A stretch of DNA of 64,000 nucleotides, taken from assembly GCA_023014485.1 (NCBI GenBank), contig JAJOZX010007488.1:98501-162500 (forward strand), read 5' to 3'. The position numbers were made by a program, and so were the translations under genes. Below, in pieces: positions 11,888-23,247 of the stretch (within the stretch, counting starts at the first letter, position 1; each line of letters opens with the position of its first letter). The notes under the pieces are model-generated. The model was not told where the DNA came from, made no database searches, and was given only the letters and a program-made list of their open reading frames with translations. Source of the stretch: Bathynomus jamesi (taxonomy: Eukaryota > Arthropoda > Malacostraca > Isopoda > Cirolanidae).

Positions 11888-12335
11888 TATGTATATATAT
11901 ATATATATCTCAGAAAACAAAACTAAAAAGGTCTAAAATAAATATTTAGTCCATTTCAGAGTCTTACACAGCCATTCTGAAGGTCCTTGGCTTTTGAATT
12001 CATTTGACCGAATCAATTTTGTTTCAATCAGTAAGTGACCAGCGGGGACTACATTTTGAATTTATATGTCCGAGCGAGGTCCAAACTCGGAATTTATATG
12101 GCCAGTTGAAGCGCTTGCTGTAAATTCAGTGTCTGATAAAATACCTTATTTTGTCGTATATAGAGGGCGAGGCAGCATTGGGAAATTTCCTTTTAACTGT
12201 ACTCAGTGACCCTCGAGATAAATAATGTTCATAAAATATTATTAAAATTAAATATAAATGAAATATAAATTATTAGTGAAACAAAAAATAATACTTAAGT
12301 GATATAATTGGTATATAAATTGAAAAAACGACCCC
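11888..12335. other. No gene recognised
   Basis: A short (TA)n at 11889-11908 is followed by AT-rich single-copy-looking sequence with stops in every frame. Confidence 0.5.
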
Positions 12336-12339
12336 CACC

Positions 12340-13785
12340 CTGGAGAGGAAGAAAAGAGCCAAAATCAAGGACCAAGGTTTTCGAGATGCCTAGACACTCT
12401 GCGTTTGAAAGATTGGAGGTCAGGGACAGAGGGAAAGATGGATTGATGAAGATTGTTCCGGAGTTCATCGGCTGAGTAGATGAAAGATTAAAAATACCGA
12501 TTAACCCTTATGTTAGAGAGTTGGACAGAAAAGGAATGAGACTGTGTAGAAAGTCTGGTTCTGCGTGGTCTCTTTAAAAGGGAAGGCAAGCAATTAGAAG
12601 GTACAGAAGAGCAGTGTCCGTTATAATAGCGATAGTAAAGAGAGAAGGATTCAAGACAGTAAGAGGCGAGGAAATGATGAGACGGGAAACTTTTGATTCC
12701 ATCTGGTCAAGTAGAGCTGTGTGGGTTAAGCCACTCCACATTTGAGACACTCCATACAGGGGCGGACAAGACCCCTGTACAGAGACAGCATCTGAGTGGG
12801 GATGAAGAAACTGCTGAGCCGGAACAGTACACTTAACCTCTTAGAAGCTTCTTTAGAAAGGGATTATATGTGATTTTTATAGGAAAGATCATGAGAAAAG
12901 GAAACGCCAAGAATGTTAAGAGAAGAGGAAGGACGTAAGTTGTGTGTTGTTGAAGGTAAGGAGATAGTCGTGTGGAAGATTATGACGAGTAGACAGATGA
13001 AAGAGTTTTTGAGGTATTGAAAACCACAAGGTTTTCTCTGCCCCAATCAGAGATAGTAGAAAAATCAGAGGTCACCTGAACCATCAGGGTTTCAAAAAGT
13101 GCGGGAGCGGGGAGCACTGCTTCTCGGAAATGGCTGGCAAAATTGAGGAAATAATGCCATGCGAAAGAAAAAAAGAAAAAGATTTTAGTTATCACATAGC
13201 TTACTAAGGCTTCATCCCGATGGGTTTAATTGAGGAAATTTTAGCTCAAAAGTCTTGCTTCTGAGGAAGAAACAACTTTCTGACACCCTGTACACCATAG
13301 CCGTACCACACGAATCATGGAGTGACTGTTGAGAGGGACGCTTTGTGAAGTGGTAGGTGGAATCATCAGCATAGGAGTGAATAGGACAGGACGTGTGACT
13401 TAACAGATCATTGATAAATAAAAGGAAAAGAGTGGTGACAGGACAGAGCCGTGAGGAACACCACTGTTGATAGCTTTAGGAGAAGAACAGTGATCATCTA
13501 CAACCGCAGCTATAGATCGTCTAGAACAGGGGTCACCAACCTTTTTTTTGTTCACCGCCCACTTTTACAATTTTTTGAAAATTAAAAAGCTTATCGCCCA
13601 CCTTAGATCAAAAAGAATAAATCAACATAATCGATAAAATAAATAATGAAATAAATGTTTAATTACCTTTAATGTGAGCCCACTAGTGGGCGCTACCGCC
13701 CAGGTTGGTGACCCCTGGTCTAGAAAGGAAATTAGAGGTGAAGGCACAGATAGAAGGACAGAAATTAAAATTTACTCTCAGTTAC
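12340..13785 (-). mobile_element. Non-LTR retrotransposon, minus strand (LINE family 3), interrupted by a hAT MITE
   Basis: Minus-strand translation gives RT blocks in order: AINSGVPHGSVLSP (about 13440-13485), FINDLLSHTSCPIHSYADDS (about 13360-13430, with the intact YADD catalytic box), TISDWGRENLVVFNTSKT (13010-13070) and SSSLNILGVSFSHDLSYKNH (12870-12930). Remaining thumb and C-terminal sequence continues towards 12340 with stops. Frames shift repeatedly. The 191-bp hAT MITE at 13527 splits its upstream part. The motif style differs from families 1 and 2. Confidence 0.8.
13527..13717. mobile_element. 191-bp hAT MITE with perfect 8-bp target duplication
   Basis: The ends are CAGGGGTCACCAACC and GGTTGGTGACCCCTG. 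They are flanked by GTCTAGAA on both sides (13519-13526 and 13718-13725). An 8-bp duplication and CAGGGG ends are hallmarks of hAT elements. The interior has no coding capacity. The perfect duplication suggests a fairly recent insertion into the LINE. Confidence 0.93.
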
Positions 13786-13832
13786 AGAGAGACTGAAACT
13801 TATGGGACATTGTTGAATTTCAAAATTATATA

Positions 13833-13956
13833 CCGGGTGTACATAAAGTCAGGATCTATTTTTGTGAAGCACTTGGAAATTATATGGAATTCAATCATAA
13901 AATGATAAAGTAGTAACATTTATTGAATAATTAAGAGTAGGATTCGAATGTCGCGT
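13833..13956 (+). mobile_element. Solo terminal repeat of the 41.3-kb DD41D element
   Basis: The sequence CCGGGTGTACATAAAGTCAGG and the next 110 bases match the left arm of the element at 41326 almost base for base, up to GTAGGATTCGA. After that the similarity stops and no second end follows, so this is a one-ended remnant. Confidence 0.85.
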
Positions 13957-14535
13957 AACTTCGCTGATCGACGGAATCGCAATGGTCACGATGTAGCGCT
14001 CTCGCGAAACATAAGGAAAGTAACTCCTCCAGCGTTGAATTTTTAATCCTTAAAGAGCAGAGAAGCGTAGTATATGAGAGATACCAGAAGTTAAAAAAAG
14101 ACTTTGCTACCTCTACATAAGAGCATGCTTCCAGATTACGTTTTCCGTAATTTGGGTCAAACGGAAACGCAGCAAAACGAAAGTAAACGAAAAATAAATC
14201 TTATACATAATAATCAATCTTCAAGTTAACTAATAACCAACCCCCTTTTATTTCGAATTTTGTTCTTTTGTTGAAATCTTGATAACCAGGTAGGAAGGAT
14301 TTACTGCACGAATCACGTTGTTTTATTCAATGAAAGACCCAAGGAAAGAGGACTTTAGGAAGGGGTATCTCGGAGAAAAAGATGCACGAGACTTGTATGC
14401 TAATGAAGTTTTTGTCTTAGTTAAAGGCGGAAGTTCTGCACTTGGGTAATCCGGTGATTCTGGCGAACATACGCATAATGTTGATTCTAATAAAATATCT
14501 GGGTAGGTATATGCTTAAGAATATACTCGTATATG
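13957..14535. other. No gene recognised
   Basis: Mixed sequence with stops in all frames and no repeats that I could pair. Confidence 0.5.
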
Positions 14536-15056
14536 TATAGTACAACCTATTAATGTGACCACCTTTACATAGTGACCACCCAACTGAATTGTCCACTTTC
14601 CTACAGTCCCGCAAAAATCATATATTACAGTGTAAAGTTTTCTCAGTATAGTGACCACCTACATATTGTGGAAAGTGACCGGTTTTTCCCAACTAAAAAA
14701 TAATTTTCGTTCAGAATTTAATCTGTTGAGGTGACCGTACGATTTCATTAAACATAATGATCCTACAACTTAATCCTCTTATGCTCATACTTATAATTTC
14801 TAGAGAAGTGTCTCCACAGTTAAATAAACAGTTAGAACGACGAATTTCATTACAAAGATGCGTTTTTTTTAAATGGTTAAATAATCCTTTTCTAGAGGTC
14901 AGGCACGTGATTGTAAGATGATGATCAATTTGTTATTAAGTCTATTCGGAGAAATGTAATTTTTCTAAAGCGACTACCTACTTAAAGCGACTACCTGCCT
15001 AAAGTGACTACTTTTGTTTGGTCCCGATAGTGGTCACTTGAATCATGACATACTGG
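14536..15056. mobile_element. Probable pogo/Tigger-type non-autonomous element
   Basis: The left side carries repeated GTGACCACC words (TTAATGTGACCACCTTTACA, TAGTGACCACCC). The right side, read on the other strand, carries AGTGACCACTATCGGGACC near its end with CAGTATGTCATGATTCAA at the tip. This fits the pogo/Tigger MITE style, in which CAGT-like tips are followed by TGACCACC subterminal repeats. The tips match only partly, so the boundaries are approximate. Confidence 0.55.
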
Positions 15057-16491
15057 TAAAGTACAAACATAGCATTGAATGAAAATAGAGGTATAGAAAT
15101 ATTATTTTTATTCTTTTCTCTATTTTTGCTATATATAAGGCTTCGTAATAATAACTAACTCAGGATGGACAGGTCACTTCTCGAAGCAAGTTAAAAAATC
15201 TATCTGTAATTTAACAATAAGGACAGTAAAGTATCGCAGCTGGCAACTTCTCTATATATGTTGCTAGAGTCACCAGATTTTGAAAATGACGTCCGGTATT
15301 GTAACTCGTTCTTTAACTTTGTGGCTAGTTTGTGTGTAATTTGGTGGGTGTTGTTCGTGTCTTATATTAAATTAAATTGTCCTTAATTAGTTATATCCAT
15401 ATGAAAATTAGCTTATGAATTTCCATAAGATAATACGTCTAATGACCCCATTTAAATCAAAATTATTTTTACTAATACTAAAAGACTGCTACAAAAAGAG
15501 AGTGCAAGTGCACAGACCTAGTCAATAAGTAAAGCTATTGAATAGTCAATTGAAGGGGACATGAACAGATTTTTGAATTCTTTTGTTTACCAACCGATAG
15601 TGGATTAAATTTACACACCTACTTTTCTTATGTTTTAGTAGAATTGGAGTACTAGTTCAGAAACTACAACAGTTGTTCAGTTGCCCTACTTCATCTTAGC
15701 TACTCTCTAGCCCCCCTTTTAATGCTAGGAACTTGAAATTTGAGCCTGACCAACTTGAAACTGGTCTTACCCTATTCTGTCTCATTCCCATTCACATCCG
15801 TGTCCGGAAGTGCAATTCTATTTTATGCCATTCTCACTTCGTCATTTCAATTCCCATCAACGACCTTTCCCTCTTTGGTCAGGGTTAGGTTACGACTAAT
15901 TAGGTTAGACTAGGATTGGTTAGACTACGATGTACTAGGTTATATTTGGTCAGGCTAATGTTGTTAAAATAAGTTAGGCTAGGAGATATTTGCTCTTCCC
16001 ATTTGGCGCCGTTTCAGCAAAGAAAACATTGTGTTCCAAATCAAGACACGCTTTTGTCAAGTATAGATTTTTCACTTCTGGTCATTTTGATTTGATGACC
16101 ACAAATGGGAATGAGAGTGGCATAGAATGGGAAGTAATCTTTGAAAAAATTTAGTAAAAATGCATCATCCAAATTTTCTCAAATAAAATTTGAATTTTTC
16201 AACTGTGTGGAAATGAGTGGCCATTCCTCACCTTACTATACCCCACACTTTTTTCATAAAGAATGAATTTTCTCAGATTTATTTTTCTTGTAGGGGGTGA
16301 AAGTTCGATATATTTGCTAATTATTCTGTAAGTTTGAAAAACTTTATACGTCTAGTTTTGAAGCTCTCTCAGTATCTTGAATTTTGATTTTTTTCGATTT
16401 TGAGGAAATTGAAGTTGAAAATTGTCCCTAAAATTCTTTGAAGACGTAAAATTTTCCTATAAATTTGCATATACTGTAAGTAGTTTATATA
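15057..16491. other. No gene recognised; TTAGG-like words
   Basis: AT-rich, stop-filled sequence. Degenerate GGTTAGG/TTAGGCTAGG words cluster at 15885-15990. Nothing codes convincingly. Confidence 0.5.
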
Positions 16492-17061
16492 CCGGGTGTC
16501 CGAGAATTATCTGTACAATTTTTGGCTGTTATTAAAAGTCAACCATGAAGTGTAGAAATTCCAGTGTTGTCCCATTTTACAGAGAAACTCATTAAGTTTT
16601 TTCTGATAACAAGTTTTGACAAGTGTTTCTTTTTTGTACGCGGGTGACAGACATTGATGATTTAAAAGCAAGAATCACAGCTGCTATTGAGCGAATTGAT
16701 GTGGATATGCTGCAGCGTACATGGCAACATTTGGATTATCGATTGGAGGTTTTGCGAATCACTGATGGTGCACATATCGAATGTTTGTAACAACGTTACT
16801 TTAATAAAAGAAACTTTTGAAAATACAGATTATAAATAATCTTGTTTAAGAATTTTACGTGTGTTAGCAAGAATTTTATTAAAAGATGAAATTGTACAGA
16901 TAATTTTCGGACACACTGGAATTTCTAAAAAACTTGTCAAAACTTGGTATCAGAAAAAACTTAATGAGATTCTCTGTAAAATGGGACAACACTGGAATTT
17001 CTACACTTCATGGTTGACTTTTAATAACAGCCAAAACTTGTACAGATAATTCTCGGACACC

Positions 17062-17064
<3 letters not shown>
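16492..17064 (+). mobile_element. Mariner-type non-autonomous element with IR/DR ends
   Basis: The termini are CCGGGTGTCCGAGAATTATC (first bases mutated from CAGGG) and its complement at 17064. The inverted repeats share about 138 bp. On the right, the terminal word TGTACAGATAATTCTCGGACAC (17041-17061) recurs in near-identical form about 145 bases inside (16893-16914). This is an inverted repeat/direct repeat layout. The interior keeps the last codons of a transposase. A close relative is at 49612-50341. Confidence 0.9.
16648..16791 (+). pseudogene. Transposase C-terminal fragment
   Basis: The fragment reads DIDDLKARITAAIERIDVDM, LQRTWQHLDYRLEVLRITDG and AHIECL before a stop. It is the last 45 or so residues of a Tc1/mariner transposase, after the catalytic core. 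The same peptide with small changes is at 49930-50067. No catalytic residues remain. Confidence 0.8.

Positions 17065-17122
<58 letters not shown>
17065..17122. repeat. (AT)n microsatellite
   Basis: A TA run begins at the last base of the mariner end. Confidence 0.95.
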
Positions 17123-17125
<3 letters not shown>

Positions 17126-17690
17126 TACACACAGTGTATATCCTGCAAGTTTTGAGAGAATGTGATGAATAATTTTTCTCTTTATATGAAAGTAGTATGG
17201 TTTCATACGTTTTGGTTTTTCAAAAAAATGCAAGTTTCCTACCCCTCTAATTTTTTTTGCACTTGAAGGATCTTGCTAACTTTGCATGACTAAGTCGTTT
17301 GCATGTAAAGTAGTTTAAAAAAAATTTCATTAATAGTTTTTATGTAAATATTTGGAAAATCATAGTTCTGCACTAAACTTCGATATGGTGATGTTCATGA
17401 TTTTTTTTATTTTGCAAATTTTTTTGGTAAAAAATAAAATAATGCCAAGTGGATTTTTTCGGAAATCTCTTGGTTATATCTAACAGTTTCACTCAGAAAA
17501 TTGGATGAATTTGAAAATTTTTGTTTCTTATATAGAACCACTCTAATCACTTATATCCGACTGTATATATGGCTAAGTTTCATTAATATTTGGTTGTAAA
17601 AATGTCAAAAATAATCATATTTGAAATTTACAGTAAATTTTATATAAGAAGTTTAAATAAATTAAGTTTTGCTTAATATATATATATGGG
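17123..17690. other. No gene recognised
   Basis: AT-rich sequence with no paired repeats or coding signal. Confidence 0.5.
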
Positions 17691-17772
17691 ATGAATTTCA
17701 CAATTAAACACGTGAAATGAATGAATGATGCAAGCCCACAAGGAAAAAGAAAAATGATTCCAAGCCCTTTCG

Positions 17773-17812
17773 TATATTTCGAAATACACCTCGTCAGGGA
17801 ATGAAGGGAGAA
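17773..17812 (-). ncRNA. Hammerhead-ribozyme-like core at Penelope-like tip
   Basis: Read on the minus strand: CCCTGACGAGGTGTATTTCG followed by AAATATACGAAAGGGCTTGG. CUGACGA fits the CUGANGA core, GGTGTATTTCGAAATATAC can form stem II, and GAAA follows. Hammerhead ribozymes are known in Penelope-like terminal repeats. I could not settle stems I and III or the cleavage site. Confidence 0.6.
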
Positions 17813-19007
17813 TGCGAGATGACAAAAATATATACCACCGGACAGAAAAACTAAAAGATTAGCACATTATTAACAAGAGGTGATTAGAGGCAAAAGGTAT
17901 TTTAACAGGATATTGTCAATTTTATACATTCCCGCGGTTAGTTAAATTATTTTAAAAATGGATAAATGCACATTCTAGAATATTCCTTTGTATTATATCG
18001 GTGTTTTTAACGAGCGCTTTAGAACTGTCCCACTTGATACTATGATAATATCTATACATCATCTAGAATTCTAGATCATCAATAATGCAAACAAATACAT
18101 ACCCAAAGGCAACATTAGGAAATACAACCCAAATTACACTACAGAAATAGCCCACCTCATAAGGCAACGTAACAACCTCAAACATAACACACAAACACCA
18201 TACACAGAAGCCATAAAACAGCAGATACAACAGCTAAACATAGAAATAAACAACAAACTTAAAGAAAACAAACACAAACATTTAGGGAATTCATAGCAAC
18301 ACTAAACCACTCCACAGATACATCCAGGCTATACAAAACTATAAACAGCATTACCCACTCTAACAACGGCATTCACACCTCACACGCGGCTATCTGTCGC
18401 AGTCAAAATAATATCCCAACATACACACAACAAGCTAACATTCTAGTTAATCACTACGCAAAGATAATTGTCACTTAAACAGAGACAACAACCAGAAACA
18501 CGCAGACAGACAAACACACAGACACAAGAAAATCTACAGACTCGACACGACCATTACACCCTTCAATACAGATCAGACCACTAAGATCATCAAAAACATT
18601 AAGAATTTGAAGGCTACTGTACCCAGACAACATATCTAACATACACCTTAAACACTTGGTCCACAGGGAATACTAGCTCTCACAAATATCAGCACATATT
18701 CATACCAACACTGTATTATTCTTGACATATGGGAACAAGGTAAAATTATTACACTACTCAAACCAAACAAAAATCCAACATAAACAGCTTCCCATAGACC
18801 CATTACTTTACTCTGCACACCTTCCAAAGTAACAGAAAGACTACTCTTACAAATCACCAACCCACATATACCACTATCGCCTACTCAATATGGATTCAGA
18901 CTTCACCACTCAACCACTACATTACTCACTAACCTCACGCAGCACATCATGGATGGCATCAACTCAAGACGGCCAGCTCAACGTACACTATTAGCAACAA
19001 TAGCAAC

Positions 19008-19635
19008 ATTAGTAAAGCATTTGATGCTATCCCACGCTTCCCTCTCATAAACAAAATACTCAAACAAACATGCACAATAACACCAAAAGGTGGCTGAGCA
19101 ACTATCTTTCAGGAAGATACATGTCACATTTAATGGCAAGTCATCCAAAAACAAGCTTTTTCCGAACAGGGTCCCTGAAGCCTCTGTTCTCTCACCAACA
19201 CTCTTCAACTTATACATATATGACATTCCAACACCCATAGATAACAGGCTTACCTTATCATCATATGCAAATGACATCACTCTAACATCCACCCACAACA
19301 ACATCGACACCGCTACAAATAACCTACAAACATACATAAACCGTATACAAGACTGGCTCACACACAATAGACTCAAAGTAGCGCCAACAAAATCAACCAT
19401 CACCTTGCTAACAAGCAACGCAAAAGAACACCAGATAACTCCACAGCTTACACTAAACAATACCAACATTCCACACACTCACAGGACCAAAATACTTGGG
19501 GCCACAAACAACACCTCATTATCTTTTGCAAACCACATTCAGGACATTAAAAACAAATGTACGCCAAGACTTAACACGCTTAGGGTACTAACAGGCACAA
19601 ACTTTGGACACCAGCAGGAAACATCATTCGTATGA
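19008..19635 (+). pseudogene. Reverse transcriptase fragment of LINE family 4
   Basis: A disrupted first block (SKAFDAIPRFPLINKILKQT, about 19008-19070) is followed by RVPEASVLSPTLFNLYIYDI (19160-19222). The catalytic box is mutated to SYANDITLTSTHNN (normally YADD), and LTHNRLKVAPTKSTITLLTS and HRTKILGATNNTSLSFANHI follow. The loss of the aspartate pair and the stops upstream show it is dead. The C-terminal zinc-type block, CxxC then HxxxxC, is still visible near 20240. Confidence 0.85.
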
Positions 19636-19994
19636 AAACAATATATTCGCTCAGTTATGGACCATGCTCATCCATGCTGGGCACCCATTATCTCAAACAC
19701 ACACACAAAAACCTTACAGACAATACAAAACAACGCACTTCGTATCATTACAGGATGTACTCAAACAACACCAATAAAACATCTGCACACAAACAAAAAT
19801 ACTGAAAGTTAGGGAACATTTAGACATGAGGGGAACACAATTCATGGCAGCAGCAACAACTAACCCACAACACCCTTGCCACTACATGTACAATCATGCA
19901 CCAACACCTCGCACCATTAAGGTAACACCAGAGAGACGTTAAACCAAATACTCCATTCCATACCACGTCCCACAGACATCACACAGTACAGAAA

Positions 19995-19995
<1 letters not shown>

Positions 19996-20051
<56 letters not shown>
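19996..20051. repeat. (AC)n microsatellite
   Basis: About 28 pure CA repeats inside the LINE family 4 C-terminal coding region. Confidence 0.97.
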
Positions 20052-20053
<2 letters not shown>

Positions 20054-20437
20054 ACCCACCAAGCACTGACACGACTCGGTCCGAATGCGGTCCTAGGTGC
20101 GAAGCCGCCACCCATTGACAGGTCAGAGATCAGCCTGAGCAGATCGGATCAAGTTAACTTAGCACGATTCCGATGTGGACATCACCCCAACTTACAGACA
20201 TATCAACACAGACTAGACAACTCCACAGACGACACCTGCTACCTGTGCCAGGACACACCACAAACAATTGAACACATTATGACAGACTGTACCGCTCTAG
20301 TACAACATACAACACAACACAACACAATATCACTAGTGCGCTGAACCTCTGGTCCACTCCAGAGAGGGCGATCGGTTACCTGCGTGCCGCCGGCTTGCTC
20401 GATCAGGGTGGGCTGATCGGCTAACCAACAAAACAAC

Positions 20438-20885
20438 AATATCTATACATATGGTTAAACAATGCATTAGAATTATTTGCTGTTCTACACGTATATTTAT
20501 GTTGTTTTACCCTAATATCTAACGTTTTAACTGTTTGACCTATATATACTGAGTCACATTGTGTACACCCGATCGAATACACACAACCAACCACATTATC
20601 TGGGCTATTATTTATTAGGCGTGATTTAACAGTATTATTATACTTTAAGACTACATTGATACCATTTGCTTTAAGTGAAGTCGGAAGATATTGAAATTTT
20701 ACATGGTAAGTTAGGCTAAGGATATTTTTACGCTCAAATTCCTTTCCAGTTACAATATTATAATACCTCTTCTTGGCTTTCCTAAGGCAGTTATCGAAAA
20801 ATGAAATAGGATAACATAATTTAGTACCAATATTCACGATATTGCATAACTCGGAATCTAAAAATTCAGGACTGACAACTCTCAA
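20438..20885 (-). pseudogene. GIY-YIG endonuclease end of Penelope-like family 2
   Basis: The open frame includes VVSPEFLDSELCNIVNIGTK, YPISFFDNCLRKAKKRYYNI, then GCVYSIGCTQCDSVYIGQTV and LDIRVKQHKYTCRT. This is the GIY-YIG core (VYSIG...YIGQT...R) with the Cys pair of Penelope-type nucleases. These enzymes nick DNA for integration. The gene is cut at FNHMYRY by the LINE insertion at 20438. RT-end sequence (LSFLDLKIRR-type block, HFYSDHYP) continues on the minus strand to about 21100 in a broken frame. Confidence 0.88.
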
Positions 20886-21102
20886 TTCTCTAAGAAACGT
20901 AGCAGAGAAATTAGAAGATTTATCGAGGGATAATGGTCAGAATAAAAATGCACATAAGAGTTATTATTAGTGGGCTTGTGATAAACTTCAAATTTGAACT
21001 GATAAAAGCATCTCCGAATTTTTAGATCCAGAAAAGATAAGCTTCCATCATTTTCTTTTTCAACCGTGAACTTAATAGATGGGACTAAATTGTTTATTCC
21101 TC

Positions 21103-21652
21103 TTTTCTACCATATCTCAAGAGCTGAAATTTCTCGGTGTTAAATGACATGTTGTTGTCTTCTGACCATTTGTATATTTTGTTCGTGTCTCTCTGCAAGG
21201 CCTCCACTTCATTTACATCGCCGATTTTTCTGCTGATCTTTGTATCGTCTGCGAAGGATGTTACTATACTGTTGCTGTTTACTCCGCTGTCTGTCTGTTA
21301 GCATGATAATGAACAGGAGTGGGGTCGGTACTGTCCCTTGTAGTACTGAGCTGTACTTCATATTCTGATGATGATATGCCTTGAATTTTGACGACTTGTA
21401 AACGTTCTCTGAGGAAGTTGTAGATCCATTTTCCCACTTTGCCTGTTATTCCCATATATTTAATTTTATGTGCTATTATACCGTGATCACATTTGTCGAA
21501 AGCTTTAGCAAAATCTGTGTATATGACTTCGTAGTTGTCATTGGCTTCCGGTGCATCTAGAATATTGTTGTTGTGTTCTATTAGTTGTGATAGGCATGGT
21601 TTACCTAATCGGAATCCGTGTTGATTTTGTTGAATCTTTCCATAAATATATA
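21103..21652 (-). mobile_element. LINE family 1 fragment, minus strand
   Basis: It encodes IQQNQHGFRLGKPCLSQLIE, YEVIYTDFAKAFDKCDHGII and KYMGITGKVGKWIYNFLRER, followed by a frameshifted catalytic box and thumb (to 21103). The DNA matches 56.67-57.2 kb closely. Both ends are abrupt: the left joins the Penelope-like RT and the right joins ATATATA. The truncation on the 3' side is unusual for a LINE and suggests a later rearrangement. Confidence 0.88.
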
Positions 21653-21813
21653 TATATGGAAAGTAAAATATGGAAAGTAAAATAACAAAATAAACAATTA
21701 GTATATAAACATTTGAAAAGAGCAGGGAAAATGTATTGTATCGCTTTGAATTGGCAGAGGTCATAATGTAGAGAGAGAATTTATTTGTGATATTCGAATA
21801 GTAGTAATAAAAG

Positions 21814-21861
<48 letters not shown>

Positions 21862-22048
21862 ACTTTTATTTATATATATAGACAGACACATGTTTGTCTG
21901 TCATTATTAGCGAATTACGCATGACGGTTGTTTGTTTTTTCGTATATAGACCGAACCGTTAGACTTAATTGCTACTCCTTTTTGAATAGAGCTGTATCAT
22001 CGATGTCTTTATTCGAACAAAATTAGGTGTTGTTATTTAAGATATATA
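21653..22048. other. No gene; (CA)n tract
   Basis: Contains a pure (CA)n at 21815-21859 and TA-rich sequence, and nothing coding. Confidence 0.6.
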
Positions 22049-22558
22049 CAGGGTGGCCGAAAAGTACCTACCAACATTAACTTGTATTTTCTCCGAAACG
22101 AATGAATAGAATTCGATGAAAATTTGCTGACACTGTAATACTCACGCCATTTGTTTAACATCAGTTTGGAGAAAATGTCATTGGTTTGGACTGTCGGAAG
22201 CACTATGGAAGCGGCATTGATTGGCCTGCTTATTCGCCTGATCTCAACCCGTGTGACTTCTTTTTGTGGGGATACCTCAAAGATAGAGTTTACCAGAGCA
22301 ACCCAAAGACTTTGGAGGAGCTGAAATCGTCGATTGAACGTCAAATCGTCGACATTCCGACAGAGGTTCTCCACAGCGTGGTATCGAATTTTGGGATGAG
22401 GTTGCGAAAAATCTCGAAATGGAGGGACAGCACATCGAACAGTGTCATATAAATTGCTTGAGATGCTGATTTGAATGGCGTTTAAACTATCTTTGTACTT
22501 TCAATAGTTTTGGTGAAATAAAGACTTAAACTTGGTAGGTACTTTTTGGGCCACCTTG
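22049..22558 (+). mobile_element. 510-bp Tc1/mariner remnant
   Basis: The ends are CAGGGTGGCCGAAAAGTACC and, at the right, GGTACTTTTTGGGCCACCTTG, next to TATATA. The inside keeps only the 3' third of a transposase (22186-22452). The left portion has lost the 5' gene region. Confidence 0.9.
22186..22452 (+). pseudogene. Transposase C-terminal third
   Basis: The fragment reads IDWPAYSPDLNPCDFFLWGY, KDRVYQSNPKTLEELKSSIE and RQIVDIPTEVLHSVVSNFGM. SPDLNPCDF carries the third catalytic aspartate of the IS630/Tc1/mariner superfamily. The first two catalytic residues are absent, so the product would be inactive. Confidence 0.82.
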
Positions 22559-22659
22559 TATATATATATATATATATTATATGAAAATTATTTCACGAAG
22601 GTAACACGTGAAAAATATTTATGATGAATAAAACCACGAAGGAAAGGAAACACAAAATG

Positions 22660-22700
22660 GTGCTCAAGCGCTTTCGTCTAATGACATCCTCAGGAACACT
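22660..22700 (-). ncRNA. Hammerhead-ribozyme-like core, 3' terminal repeat
   Basis: The minus strand reads CCTGAGGATGTCATTAGACG then AAAGCGCTTGAGC. CUGAGGA fits CUGANGA, GUC-AUUA-GAC can form stem II, and GAAA follows. Identical cores occur at 25718-25760 (minus), 26733-26765 (plus) and 29765-29797 (plus). Confidence 0.62.
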
Positions 22701-22770
22701 GAAGTACATAAAAAGGTTAAGCCTATATATAGGTTACAGAAAGAAAAAAGAAAAAATAAATAACATACAT

Positions 22771-22805
<35 letters not shown>

Positions 22806-23247
22806 CATACATATCTATATACAAATACATACACACATACATACATACATATATATACAATAAACAGAGAAGTAAAAATAATAAAAAATTATAAAAAATT
22901 AAAAATTAAAACCTTAAAAGATTACCAGTGAGGCGTACAGATTTTGTAAGGAAAAATATCGATTTTTAGCACAAGATCAAATGATTATAAAAATACAAAT
23001 TTATACTGGAACTCTGCCGGGTTTTAACACAATGCTGCCTATGGTCAGGTTTCGATAAAAAAAAAAAAAAAAAAATGCAAATTAAAAGTTAATCGATTTT
23101 TAGCACAAGATCAAATGGATTATAAAAATACAAATTTATACTGTCCGGGTTTTAACACAATGCTGCCTATGGTCAGGTTTCGATATATATAAAAAAATAA
23201 TAAAAAAATAAAATGCAAATTAAAAGTTAATAAAGTAGAAAACAAGT

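Larger units (their letters stand above)
18060..20437 (+). mobile_element. Non-LTR retrotransposon (LINE family 4) inside the Penelope-like element
   Basis: The insertion is flanked by AATATCTATACAT on both sides (18047-18059 and 20438-20450), a 13-bp target duplication typical of target-primed reverse transcription. The sequence is A- and C-rich and encodes a decayed Jockey/CR1-type ORF2. It has a linker (KGNIRKYNPNYTTEIAHLIR near 18105), RT, and a C-terminal CYLCQDTPQTIEHIMTDC block near 20240. A (CA)n run sits inside its 3' part. Confidence 0.9.
17691..21102 (-). mobile_element. Penelope-like element (family 2), 5' truncated and split by a LINE
   Basis: Minus-strand element in two pieces, 20438-21102 (end of RT and GIY-YIG nuclease) and 17691-18059 (end of nuclease, then the 3' non-coding part with a hammerhead-like tip at about 17773-17812). 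The peptide reads across the gap: ALFNHMYRY then, in the left piece, WDSSKALVKNTDIIQRNILE. Both halves match the corresponding part of the element at 23.2-25.6 kb. The insert between is a LINE with a 13-bp target duplication. The RT portion beyond 21102 is missing, and the sequence passes into LINE family 1. Confidence 0.88.

Noticed and set aside
22620..22860. CRISPR-like regular repeats in the Penelope-like terminal repeat
   Set aside because: They are simple GT/CA/TATG tracts without unique spacers, and the genome is animal.
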